A stretch of DNA of 64,000 bases from Tilletiopsis washingtonensis (lineage: Eukaryota; Basidiomycota; Exobasidiomycetes; Entylomatales): positions 586,722 through 650,721 of the forward strand of contig NW_020312001.1 in NCBI RefSeq assembly GCF_003144115.1. The letters are read 5' to 3'. A program made the position numbers and the translations under genes. The notes under the pieces were generated by a model. That model ran no database searches, was not told the DNA's origin, and worked only from the letters and a program-made list of their open reading frames with translations. Of the stretch, positions 10,451 through 22,655 are shown piece after piece; position 1 is the stretch's first letter, and every line of letters begins with the position of its first letter.

Positions 10451-12122
10451 ATGGCCCTCGCTCTCGCACGCCGTCCGCTGCTGCTTCTGGCTGCGTCTCG
10501 GCTGCCCGTGCTGCCGCGCGGCGTGCCGTGCGGGCGCCGCTTTGCCTCGCGCGAGGCGCCTGCACGGCCGCCCACGACGGTGCTGGGGCGCCGCTACGCC
10601 GCAGACGACTACACCAACGTGCCCGCCTCCATCCTCGCGCGCATCGCGCCCCAGCCGGCGCTGCTCTACGCGCCTTCCCATCCGCTCGCGCAGCTGCGCG
10701 CACGCATCGAGCGTCTGCTCCCCGCGCACACGCCCATCCCCGCACCCGTGGCCGTCGTTGATGTCGACGTCAACTTTGGCTCGCTCGGCTTCCCCGCTGA
10801 TCATCCGGGACGCGCGCCGAGCGACACATACTACCTCAACCGCGCCACGTGTCTGCGCACCCACACCTCGGCACACGAAGTCGAGGTCTTTGCCGCCGGA
10901 CACGACCGCTGGCTGCTGACGGCAGACGTCTACCGTCGCGATGAGATCGACGCCTCTCACTATCCCGTCTTTCACCAGATGGAGGGCGCGGCAGTCTGGG
11001 CACTCTTCGACTTTGCAGCGGGAGGCGTCGTCGAGCAGGAATGCGAGGCGCTCGAGGCGCGCCTGGCGAATGCGGGCATTCGCATCGACGACGACGTGGA
11101 TCTGGACGAGGCGGGAGGATGGCAGCCTGAGCATCAAGTGTCGCAGGAGATGGCCCGCGCTGCAGCGCTCTCCCTGCGGCATCTCAAGGGCACACTCAAC
11201 ATGCTCGCCCTCGAGCTCTTCGGCCCGCGGCACGCCGCCGACGTGGCAGCTGCGGCGCGTGCGCGGGGCGGCGCCGAGGGCAGCGGCGCAGCAGCAAGCG
11301 CGGAGCACGAGCCGCTGCATGTCCGCTGGATCGCAGCTAGCTTTCCCTTTACGAGCCCCAGTCTGGAGGTCGAGGTGTGGTTCCGCGGCAAGTGGCTCGA
11401 GATCCTCGGGTGCGGAGTGGTCATGGAGCAGACGCTCGTCAACGCGCGTGAGTCGCGCCTTTCTCGCGTCCTCTGCGTGCCGGCTCTGCTCACTGTGTTG
11501 CGCGCGAAACAGACGTCCCCGGCAAGGTCGGCTGGGCGTTTGGACTGGGCCTCGAGCGCATCGCCATGGTGCTGCACTCCATCCCCGACATTCGTCTCTT
11601 CTGGTCCCAAGACGCGCGCTTTCTCTCGCAGTTCGCCGACGTGCGCGCCGGCTCCTCGGCAGCCGGAGGCCTCTCGCCTTCCTCTCCTTCTTCTCTCGCC
11701 TCTCAGCCCCACGACGCAGCGGCGCTCGTCACGTTTCAGCCGTACTCCAAGTACCCGGCCTGTCTCAAGGACGTGTCGTTCTGGCTGCCCAAGGCACACC
11801 AGCTGCACGCCAACGACGTGGCCGAAATCGTGCGCGACGAAGCACACGACCTGGCCGAGAGCGTCGAGCTCATCGATGAGTTCACGCACCCCAAGACGGG
11901 CCGCAGGAGCCAGTGCTACCGCATCAACTACCGCAGCATGGACCGGTGAGTCTCTAGCCGGCGTCGAGTCTGCCTTCAGCGTGCCCCCGCTACCGGAGCC
12001 GTCGAGCTTTGAGACTGATCCCACGCGCCTCCCGCAGAAATCTGCAAAACGACGAGATCAATGCGCTGCATCAGCGCATCACGGAGCGGCTTGTCGCCGA
12101 GCTGCACATCGAGCCGCGGTGA
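10451..12122 (+). CDS. MSF1: Mitochondrial phenylalanyl-tRNA synthetase
   Basis: Monomeric class II synthetase that charges mitochondrial tRNA-Phe. Exons 10451-11447, 11513-11945, 12038-12122; 504 residues. The N-terminal 45 residues are Arg/Ala/Leu-rich without acids, consistent with a mitochondrial presequence. Then [14 protein letters not shown] (motif 2 area), [46 protein letters not shown] and [13 protein letters not shown] (motif 3), and a C-terminal anticodon-binding domain starting near [17 protein letters not shown]. All fit the organellar PheRS. It diverges from TRM10, so two tRNA genes share a 193-base promoter. Confidence 0.95.
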
Positions 12123-12243
12123 CGATGCAATGCCACTGATGAAAGCAGAGGTGCGCGTGCGTTTGACATTGCAGATCTACGGACGGGACAGACGAGGCTT
12201 GATGTGCGCAGAGTACGAGCTGATGCAGTCGAGAGTCTGAGGC

Positions 12244-13327
12244 TCAAGGCGCCGTCGTAGCTGAGAGTAGCAGCAGGCGTCAGGGAGGGCAAGGGCCAGC
12301 AGGCAAGCGTGGAACTGACGGTCCCACGTGATCCCACTGCCGGTCTCGAAGCCATCGAGCGTCTTCATGTCCTCGGCGTCCAGCTCAAAGCCATAAACGT
12401 CCGCATTTGCCTTGATGCGATCCGGGTTGACACTCTTCGGCAGCACGACAATGTCCTTCTGCAGCACGTAGCGAATGAGGATGTGCGACGGCGTCTTGCC
12501 GTACTTCTTTGCGATGTCCTGCAGCTCCGGCAGGTCGACGAAGGCACCCTTGCCGAGCGGCGAGTAGGACTCGACGACGATGTCGTGCTTGGCGCACTCG
12601 GCGACGATGGAGGCGCGCTGGAAGAAGGGAGAGAGCTCGATCTGGTTCACGGCCGGAGGGTCCTGCGGGAAGGCCTCGAGCAGCTCCTGGATGTGGTGCA
12701 CGCCGTAGTTGCTGTAGTTGCTCCGAGCGTGAGCCAGGGGTGGGGAGGGGGCACTGCGTCGAGATGCGAAGCTCACCTGACGCCGATGCTGCGCACTTTG
12801 CCCGCCTTCTTGGCATCGATGAGCGCACGCCATGCCTCGAGGCGCTGTCACCGCCGCGCGCATGTCAGCAAAGGGCAAGCAAAGGGGAGCAAGGCTCGTG
12901 GGCGAGACTCACGGCGGCCTTGCCCGGGTTCGGCGAGTGCAGAAGCATCAGATCCCATGATGGCAGGCCAAGCTTCTTGAGACTGCGGTCGACGGCCTTG
13001 CTGCAGCGCTCATAGCCGTGGTCGGAGTCCCAGATCTGCCTCCAATGTCAGCATGCCGCCACCCAGAGCCCCTCTTCCCACTGCGCTATGCACCTTGCTG
13101 GTGAGCCACACACTATCGCGCTCGCCGCCCCACTTGTGCACCGCCTCGCCCACCTCCTTCTCGTTGTCGTAGAACGCCGCCGAGTCGATGTGGCGGTAGC
13201 CCGCCTCGAGCGCGGTGCAGATGGCCGTGATGCCCTCGGCGCCCTTGCTGAGGTAGACGCCGAGCCCGAGGCGCGGCAGGGCGCGGCCGTCGTTGAGACG
13301 GATGGTGGAGGCGAGCGAGAGCGACAT
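12244..13327 (-). CDS. Aldo-keto reductase (AKR superfamily)
   Basis: NADPH-dependent carbonyl reductase. Exons 13327-13094, 13035-12913, 12844-12777, 12720-12320, 12260-12244; 280 residues, the usual length of small fungal AKRs. Signatures: LPRLGLGVY near the start, GYRHIDSAAFYDNEKEVG (catalytic Asp and Tyr), WLTSK (Lys), LMLLHSPNPGK (His), SNYGVHHIQELLE, NQIELSPFF and the phosphate-binding LPKSVNPDRIKANADVYGFEL. The last exon encodes only PTTAP; the 59-nt intron before it (12319-12261) has donor GTCAGT and branch CCTGACG, and retaining it would replace the tail by about 45 unrelated residues. Substrate cannot be told from sequence. Confidence 0.9.
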
Positions 13328-13643
13328 GATGAAGAGAGGTGGTGGTGGTCAAGAAGAGGAGTGGCGTGGTGGCTTGCCGTCGAGGTGACGTTAAGCTGGC
13401 GCGTCCTCAGGGTCAGCGCGCGAGGGCCTCCACTCGGTCCGCCGCGCCGCGCCGCGGCGCGTGCAGTCCGTGCGCTGCTCGCCGAGCGCTCCTTGGCTTC
13501 GCACCCTCACCGCCGCCAGCTCATCGCCCTCTTCCTCGCGCCGCGCTCCCTCGACTGCACGGCGCTCGCCGCACACCCACCTGCGTACCGCAGACCGGCC
13601 TCAGCGCACCTGCAAGCGGCAGTCGGCACCTGCTTGCTCCGCC
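13328..13643. promoter_or_regulatory. AKR/CSN7 divergent promoter region
   Basis: 316 bases between two divergent start codons; GC-rich, with no motif I can single out. Open frames through it are continuations of antisense frames. Confidence 0.45.
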
Positions 13644-14797
13644 ATGGCTCACTCGGCCTCGGCCGCGGCGGCCGCGGCGTCGCGCGCCCGCCTGGCGCCC
13701 TTTGTGCACCTGGCGCAGACAGCTAGTGGCGCCGCGGCCGCGCAGCTCTGCTCCGACGCTGCGGCGGCCCCGGGCGTGTATGCATTTGCGGAGCTGCTCG
13801 CGGTGCCTGGCATCCGGCAGGTGAGTGCGAGGGCAGCTGTAGAACTGAGTCGGTGGGGGGCAAGGTGCAGTGCGGCAGATGAGCCAAGCTGCATGCAGCG
13901 CCGCGGCGGAGCATGATCTGGCTGGAGAGCTACAGTGTGCACACTTCAGCAGCATCATTACGTAGAGGCGCCCGTGTGTGTTGACTCGCCTCTCCAGCTG
14001 GCAGACGGACCTCACGCACGCGCATTCGCACTGCTGCGCCTCTTCGCCTACGGCGAGCTGAGCGACTGGATCGCCTCGCCCGACTCGTTCCCGCCGCTGC
14101 GCCCGGCACATGTCGCCAAGTTGCGGCATCTGACACTGCTGCGTCTCTGCTCGAGCGCGCGCATCGTGCCGTATGCCACGCTGCTCGAGGCGCTGCACCT
14201 CGACGTGCAGGCGCCCAGCGGCGCGTCCACGCCCGTGGCGCAGCCCGTGCGTGCGCTCGAGGACTGCATCATCGACGCCGTGTATGCCGGCATCCTCGGT
14301 GCGCGTCTCGACCAGCGCGCGGCGCGAGTTGAGGTGCAGGGCTGCCTCGGCCGCGATGTCGGCGGGCCCGAGGAGGTGCTGCAGCTGGAGCAGGGTCTGG
14401 CGGAGTGGTGAGTGCCCGGCAGCAACGCGTGTCTGCATCTGCTCGGCGCTGACTCTGGCGCCAACAGGGAGAAGACGACGCAAGAGCTTCTGCGCACGCT
14501 CGCAGAACGCATCGACCGCGCTCGCGGCCAGGACGCGGTCAGCGTGGCGAACCGCGCCGACCACGACCAGTACCTCGAGGGCTCGCTGCACCAGCTGCTC
14601 GAGAAGAGCGGGCCGGGCGGGCTCGGCAGCAGCGGCGGCGCAGCCGGGGCCGCATCGGGCGGTATGGGTGCAGCATCGGCATGGGCACGCGAGGCGGAGG
14701 AGCCGCGCGGGTGAGTCCAGAACGCCTGCTTCTGCAGAGTGCGAGCTGACACCTCACGTCCGTCCTCAGCAGTCAGCGGAAACGCACGCGCGCGTAG
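13644..14797 (+). CDS. CSN7: COP9 signalosome subunit 7 (PCI domain)
   Basis: Subunit of the COP9 signalosome, which removes Nedd8/Rub1 from cullins. Exons 13644-13820, 13998-14407, 14468-14710 and 14770 (or 14773)-14797; 285 or 284 residues. Alanine-rich N-terminus (LAPFVHLAQTAS), then the region FAELLAVPGIRQ, and the PCI winged-helix part: KLRHLTLLRLCSSARIVPYA and VRALEDCIIDAVYAGILGARLDQ, characteristic of CSN7. The C-terminus is basic (QRKRTRA). The last acceptor is a tandem CAGCAG (14767-14772), so an extra serine may or may not be included; both options keep the same stop. Confidence 0.85.
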
Positions 14798-15012
14798 GGG
14801 AAGGAGAGCTGGGCAGACTTTGAGATACCGACACATCCTGCGACTCGTGGTTCAATGACAGAGACATCATCATGCAGTCATGGTCTGGGTAGCGGTGGCG
14901 TGGATGTGACAATGGTGGAGCAGGTCCGGCGCGAAAGGACGGGTACAGGTATGCTACAGGCTGGATGGACGAGGTGGCTGGAGGGCAATGCGCGGCTAGG
15001 CACCGCGGATGC

Positions 15013-17034
15013 TCAGACGTCGACCGCAAAGCGAAGGTCTTCGACATCGTCGAGGCACAGGTTGCCCGCAGCCAGCGCTCGGAGGCAGTCATGGAGCGTC
15101 TGGACCGCCTGAAGGCCGCCGAGGAAGAAGGCAGAAACTAAGAGGCGCAGACGATGGTCAGCAAGGCTAGAACGCAGCGGGCGAGGCTCGCTACAGCACT
15201 CACCACGTGCCGCGTGCGTGGCTTCCTCCGTCGGCAGCACTCGCACGGCCGAAGGCATGCCCGGCAGGTTCGACGAGAGACACACGATGTAGTCGTACAG
15301 CACGTCCCGTGCCGACTCTCTCGTCGCGTCGTAGCATGCGCTGAGCCGCGCAATCTCGCGACGTTGCGCTGCCGTCAGTCCCGGCTCGCTGAGGAAGGAA
15401 GGTGTCAGTGCTGCGATCAGGCGAATTCGAGAGGGCGACGTTGCTCACTCAGGATCCGGCGACGGCGAGCGCGACGGCTCTTGCAGAAGATCAGACGGCT
15501 CCGGTTCAGACTCTGCTGGCGGCGGCGCCGGCGGCGGCACGCCGTGCGACATGACGCGGCGCAGCACCGCGGTCTCGGACGGCGGCGCATACAGCCCAGG
15601 GTCGGGCGACAGCGACTTTGCGGCCGGACGCAGCTCACGCTTGCGGTCCTCGGCGAGTGACGTCGGAGGCTTCGCAGCCTTCACGTCCTCGCTAGACTCA
15701 AAAGCCGCTGGGAGACTTGACGAAGCGACAGCCGGAGCCGGCTGCTGAGGCTTGTCCTGCGGGACTGAAGGCGGTGCACTGCTGCCGGCAGGAGCGTCGC
15801 CGCCGTAATCGGCCTTGAGCTTGGCCGCTACTTTGGGCGTGAAGAGGTCGTCGACGACGATCATGCTCGACGATGTCTTGCTCACCGGCGCCGCTGGCAG
15901 ATGCTCAGCCGGCGAAGGCGCGCGCTGACGATCTTGCGGCTGCTGCTGCTGTGGCTGTTGCTGTTGTGGCTGCTGCTGCTGTGACTGATGTGCGACATGC
16001 GAGCTGCTGGCACGCATCTCGCTCAGCACCTCCAGACTTGGTACACGGACGTTGGGCCGGCTGCCGCTGCCCTGCGGCGTGCCGTTGCGACGCATGACCT
16101 GCTGGTCGCGTGCGCCTCGAAGCGGCGGCGCCGGGCCGAAGACGTCCTCGTGCGCCGCCAGGCCGACCTTGGCCTTCTTGCTTGGGCCTGCCGGCTCGGG
16201 CTCATCGTCGACGATGGCATCGTCGTAGTGCACACGCTTGTGCGACACGAGCGGGCCCGAGTTGGTGCGCGGCTGCAGCGCACGGCGCGGCTCGGCACTC
16301 ATCTTGAGCGGCTTCGGCGGCGGCATGCGGCCGTGCACTCGAGTAGGACTTTGGCTAATGCCACGGCGAGGCGCCGAGGAGCGTAGCGCCGAGTCGGACT
16401 CGCTGAGCTTCAGCACGCCAGGGCCACCGCAGCCGATGCTGGCGTCGCGCAGTGCCGAGCCGGGTGGCAGGGCCTGCACGCTGGCGGTGCGTTGACGCGT
16501 GCTCGAGGCGCGCTGCGGCGGCGGCTTGCGCTGGGGCTGCGACTGGGCCGGTGACGAAGGTAGAAGATGCTCGAGCGAGGTCACGGGGTCTGAGAGGAGG
16601 AAGGGCGAGGTGCGTGGCGTGCGCGAGGCCGAGCGGTGCAGCGTGCCCGTGGCGGCCTCGCGCGGCGGCGGCGCCTCGGGTGACTTCTTGGCCTTGGCTG
16701 CGGCGGCGATGGCGGATTCGTGAGCCTCGACGATGGGCTCCATGCGCGATGCTTGACGGAGCACGGTGCGAGGAGCACTGCCTGCAGCAGAGCGGGCGCT
16801 CTGCTCGCCGCGAGACTCTTGCACCCTCGGACGACACGGCGTCACGGGCTGGCGCGAGGCGCTCTCGCAGGCCGCACAGACGTGGGACTCGACGCTTGAG
16901 GAGCGCTCGCAGCTGCACACCGTCTTGTCGGACGAGGCGACGGCACGCTGGGCGGCGAGGTGCGGCGCGTTGGCCGAGATGCGGCGCTGGTCGGGCGCGC
17001 CACTGCGCTCGCCGGCGGGTGCGGGCGGCGGCAT
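15013..17034 (-). CDS. Unknown low-complexity protein with poly-Q tract
   Basis: I do not recognise a family. Exons 17034-15449, 15388-15204, 15137-15013; 631 residues. The first 500 residues are Pro/Ser/Ala/Arg-rich and probably disordered, with a CSC...CAAC cysteine pair group near residues 42-60 and a QQQQP repeat near residue 360. There is also a basic KKAK stretch (PSKKAKVG). The last 100 residues look folded (LTAAQRREIARLSACYDATR, DVLYDYIVCLSS, AFFLGGLQAVQTLHDCLRAL), alpha-helical, and are spread over exons 2 and 3. Splice sites (GTGAGC/CTCAG, GTGAGT/TTAG) keep frame. The helical tail may be an interaction module; no function is claimed. Confidence 0.7.
15936..15984. repeat. CTG-type (poly-Gln) repeat
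   Basis: Roughly three imperfect 15-base units encode QQQQP repeats in the unknown 631-residue protein on the minus strand. A candidate length-variable tract. Confidence 0.85.
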
Positions 17035-17638
17035 GCTGGCGGTGCGCGATGGGCAGCAGAGGGTGACGCTAGCACGGATGAGTGAGTGTATGCTGGGCCG
17101 AGAGACGAGGCGGTGAGGGTGGGAGAGGAAGCCGGCGGCGGCGCTCGCGGCCCGATCAGCCTCCGATGTGCCGCTTTCGCTCTACGCGGCCGTGGCCCAT
17201 CTACGCGTCAGCAGCGCGCCACGCGTCAAGGGGCTCCCGGCCGGCTGCCGCAGCGCCCCCTGAGCCTGCTCAGGCGCCGTCTGTCTGATGCTGCAGCTGC
17301 TCAGGCGCTGTGCCTAGCAGTCTAGTCCAGGCTCAGGAGACGTGTGCCTGACGCACCGCATGGCGCAGCGACGCCCTCGCGCCACATCGACGCGCCGGCC
17401 CCTTGGGCGTCAGCTCGCCGTGTGCTGCCTCAGCGCGCGCGGCGCTGCGAGCCGTTTTAGGTGCCCTCTTTCGCCTGTGGCCTCAGTAGCGAGTCTTGCT
17501 GCACGCTGCACACTCGAGGCACCTCATTCGAATTGACAGGCGCCCGCCGCTGTTCTCAAGCACCGCCCGTCGACGCGCAGCTTCGGACGCAAAGTGAAAT
17601 GGGGACGGCGGGAGCACGCGGCGATCGTGGCTCTGCGC
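17035..17638. other. Intergenic region between the 631-aa gene and calmodulin
   Basis: 604 bases: upstream of the 631-residue gene and downstream of calmodulin, both minus strand. I see no coding frame with protein-like content and no RNA gene signature. It probably holds the promoter of the 631-residue gene and the calmodulin 3' UTR. Confidence 0.5.
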
Positions 17639-18994
<1,356 letters not shown>

Positions 18995-19799
18995 GGTGTG
19001 TGATGCACGTGTGGTGGTGGGTGGTGGTGGATGGAAAGGCAGCGGCGAGGTGGAGCTTCGCGGCCGCACAGCCGCGCCCGGCGGCGAAGCGAGAGACGGC
19101 CGCGGCGGCGGCATGCAACACCGCCGCCGCGCACAGACGCCGCGCGCCGTGCAAGCCACGCAAGGAGAGGCGGGCCATCAGCGCAGCAGCGCACGCATCG
19201 CCGTGAGCTCACGACCCCTCACAGCCGCCAGCAGTCCCACAGCTGTGCCTAGAACGCTCGCTGCGAGGCACATATGGCCACCCGTGGGCGTCGAGGGCCG
19301 CCGGGAGCTGCTTCTATTCGCAGAGCCTCGCTGCCTGCTGTCGGCCGCCGCGCGCAGGCGGCGCAGCAGAGGCACGTCACCGCCAGAGCGGCAGGCACAA
19401 GGCGGCGCAGCGGCCAGCTCATGCAGCGCCGCGCGCTGCTGCCGGGCCGCCGGCTCGCATCGGGCGTCACGTGTGGCCGGCGAGGCGGTGCAGCGGACGC
19501 GGTGTGGACGGCGCTGCTGCTCCTTCACCTCCACCATCCCCGTCTCTCTCGCGTCGCAATCGAGCATCATTCACGCACAACGCAGCATGTCGCGACGGTT
19601 GACATTTCGGAGCACGGAGCGCGTCGCCAGGCCACGGCTGCGAGGTCGCGGCGGGCGAGGCGCAGCTCGGGTGGGTCGTGAGGAACGGCAGTAGTAGTGT
19701 GTGAGTAGCGGAGCAGAGACGGAACAGAGCGGGTCGACTAGGCGGCGCGAGGCGTGACACGGAGGCCGAGCCTGGCCCGCAGCGAGCGAGCATCACCGC
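18995..19799. promoter_or_regulatory. Calmodulin upstream region / ADH 3' flank
   Basis: 805 bases separate the calmodulin start from the ADH stop, both on the minus strand. Open frames (for example 19178-19570 minus, 19274-19681 plus) are Arg/Ala-rich, with no recognisable domain and no splice-consistent partner exon. Likely the calmodulin promoter and a long 5' UTR. Confidence 0.45.
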
Positions 19800-20969
19800 T
19801 TAGCGGTCAATGTCAAGCACAATACGTCCCGCGATCTGGCCGTTATGCATCTGCTTATACACCTCCGGCAGGTCCGTGAGGCCGAGGGTGCGCGACACGA
19901 CGTTGATCTTGCCGCGCGCGGCGATGTCGAGCGCCTCGATGGCCTCCTGGCGGTTGCCGACGTAGCTGGCGACGATGCTCAGGCTCTTGAAGACGGTCCA
20001 GAAGACGTCGGCCTTGATGGTGGCGTTGGGCGGCAGGCCGACGGGCACGAGGGTGCCGCGCGGGCGCAGGTACTCGAGCGCCTGCTCGTACGCCTTGGCG
20101 CCCGACGCCGCGACGATGGCGGCCTGCGGGCCGAGGCCATCAGGCGTGGCGGCCTTGATGTCGGCGATGAGGTCCTTGCTCTGGTTGAAGTCGATGAAGA
20201 CCTCGGCGCCGCACTTGGCGCTCAGCGCCTTCTTGTCGGCGCCCGTGTCGATGCCGATGACGCGCGCGCCCATGTAGCTGGCGTACTGCGTCGCGAGGTG
20301 ACCGAGGCCGCCGCCCGAGCCGACGATGACGACCGTGTCGCCGGGCGTGAAGTTGGCCTGGCGGCAGGCCTTGTAGACGGTGACGCCGGCGCAGAGCAGC
20401 GGTGCGGCCGTCTCGAGCGAGAGCGCCGCCGGGATGGGCGTGAGCGACTTGGCGTCGGCGACGGCGTACTGCTGGAAGCTGCCGTCGACGGAGAAGCCGC
20501 TGCACTCGGCCTTGACGCAGTTGGGCTCGTGCGACTTGCGGCAGTAGACGCAGTCGCCGCAGCTCGAGTTGATCCACTTGATGCCGACGCGGTCGCCGAT
20601 CTTGACGTGCTGGTCCGCGCCCTCGCCGAGCTTGACCACGACGCCGGCACCCTCGTGTCCGCCGATGAGCGGGAGCTTGTTGGGCACGGGCCAGTCGCCT
20701 ATTGGAGAGAGAGGAGAGAGAGAGAGTAAGCACATTGTCTCCGAGCAGGCCGTGGCAGTCTAGTACGCACCGAGGTTGGCGTGCAGGTCCGTGTGGCAGA
20801 CGCCCGAGTAGATGACGCGGACGAGCGCCTGGCCGCGCGGCAGGTCGTGCACGACGTCGGCGTCCTCGATGGTGATCGGACCGCCCTGCTCGCGGAAGAT
20901 GGCGACCTTGTGGCGCTTCGGCACGTTGAGCTGCTTCTCGCGTGGGTCGATGGTGCTGCGCTGCGGCAT
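19800..20969 (-). CDS. ADH1: Zinc-dependent alcohol dehydrogenase (class I, fungal ADH1 type)
   Basis: Reduces acetaldehyde or oxidises ethanol with NAD(H). Exons 20969-20771 and 20698-19800 (intron ends AATAG); 365 residues, a little longer than yeast Adh1 because of about 20 extra N-terminal residues (PQRSTIDPREKQLNVPKRH). Catalytic zinc ligand Cys58 (SGVCHTDLHANL), GGHEGAG with His81, structural zinc cysteines 113, 116, 119, 127 (SSCGDCVYCRKSHEPNC), the NAD-binding GSGGGLGHLATQYA and Asp in VIGIDTGADKK. No organelle presequence is obvious, so it is probably cytosolic. Codon use is heavily GC-ending, as expected for a strongly expressed gene. Confidence 0.95.
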
Positions 20970-22655
20970 GGCGGCGGGTGTGGTGGGTGTGAGTAGGTGA
21001 AAGGTGCTTGAGAGGGTGAGTGAGGGTCGCAAGATGCGGAGAGGTGGGGAGCTGCGATGCTGGGCGTAGAGACGCCTGCTTAAGTAGACGGGAGCGTCGA
21101 AGCGACTCGCTCTGTGGCAGAGAGAGGCCTCGTGCCCTTCACCGTACCTCCGCTTGGGCAGATGGCGAAGCGCAAGGCAGGCCTCAGCAGTCTAATCGAT
21201 CTGTGAGCACGGTCCATGGCTGCGTCTCTCCGGCCCTCGCGGCAGCAGTCATCTGCCTTGCTGGCCTCACGAGCAGTCGGCTGCGCTGCTGCGACCGATG
21301 ATGAGCTCTTGGGCGGAGGCGCACCGCATTTCCTTGTCGCACGACACACCCACCGTCACGGCACCCACCTCGTCCCGGCCCCTGAACGGCGGGCCGTAGC
21401 GGCCGTGGCGGCTGTGGGTCTGCTGCTGTCGAGCGACAACCAGGAGCAACGGAGCGGTACGGAGGGAGCGTGCTCAGACCACCCTCGACCGGCTTGTAGC
21501 ACGTGGGGTCGCAGCGATTGCGCTTTCCGCTCTGCGCTGCTTGTGCGGGGGCACTCCAGGACAGCCGTCTGAGCCAAATGACGCGGCCGCGGAGTCTCGA
21601 TGGTGATGGCGGCGCGGGCCGCCGTTCTTAGTGCCGCAGCAGAGATGAGGCCTCGCCCTCGAGCCGCCGTTCGCTGGCCGCTCGGTGCTCGGGGTGTCGT
21701 GTGCAAGCACGACCTGCGCATCAGTGCAGCGCTGCCGTGGCGAGCTGACCGGCGCAGCTACAGTACGCTTCTCTCCGTCTCTAGCTATAGCAGCCGCCTC
21801 TCCGGCGAGCGCGGAGTCATATGAGGCCTCTGCATACTTTGCACTGCCCGCTTCTCTCGCTCCGCCGCTCGCTGCTCGCAGATGAGCGGGCAGCGAGCGG
21901 ACGGGGACTGCTGCTCCTTCCGAAGTGCCCGCGGCACCATCAGCGGGCCGTAGTGCACTTACACCGTTCAATCAGCAGTTCGTCCCGCACCGCGCTGGCC
22001 CCTCTCGTGTGGCCTGGATCGCCAGCATCAAGGCTTGCTCATGCGCACGGCCACGCCGGCCCGCCGCGGTACCGTCCGCTGGCTGGCGGGCCGTGCGAGC
22101 GCGTGGCTGCTGTGGGGCCTCGCAAGTCCGCCTGGCGCACCGTGCGCCGCTGCTGAGCGCCTCGAGGTGGGCCCACAATGCATCGTCCTCCCGCCGCGAG
22201 GAGAGATGCAGCGCAGCATCGACGATCGCACGACAGCAGACAGAGAGAGCTAGGCTCGGAATGGCAACGAACCGTCTCGGCATGGCTGTGCCGATGTCGA
22301 GAGCCTGTGTGGTGGGCTTTGCCGGCCTGCAGCCGGGCACTGCAGCAGTGTGGCAGCAAGCCCGGCTCAACCTGCCCTCCTGCAGCGGGAGCGCCATTGG
22401 GGGGACTTTCTCGACTTCGTGCGGCCTAGCATAGATTCTGCTCTGCAAAGCGGCGGCTTACAATGCACGAAGTAGGCGCCGCGGCGCTGGAGGTCATCGA
22501 GAAGGGTCAGGGCGGAGTCACAGGCGTGGGAACGGCGCGCCGGATCACGTGCCAGGGGCGCACGGCCCAGCCTCGAGCTATCCGCGGCGCCGTGGATGCG
22601 CCCCGCCGCGCCTTACCTCTCCCTCCAACACCTCTCCTACCACACCTCGCCCACC
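20970..22655. other. Gene-poor region upstream of ADH and TRS33
   Basis: The longest stretch without a supported gene (1.69 kb). It must contain the promoters of ADH (minus) and TRS33 (plus). Open frames such as 21925-22434 plus and 21474-21971 minus are Ala/Arg/Ser-rich, lack domains, and their GC content at third positions is not distinct. I saw no tRNA box, repeat or transposon end. An unspliced noncoding RNA gene cannot be excluded. Confidence 0.4.

Noticed and set aside
19845-20729. 294-residue plus-strand open frame
   Set aside because: Antisense shadow of the alcohol dehydrogenase exon.
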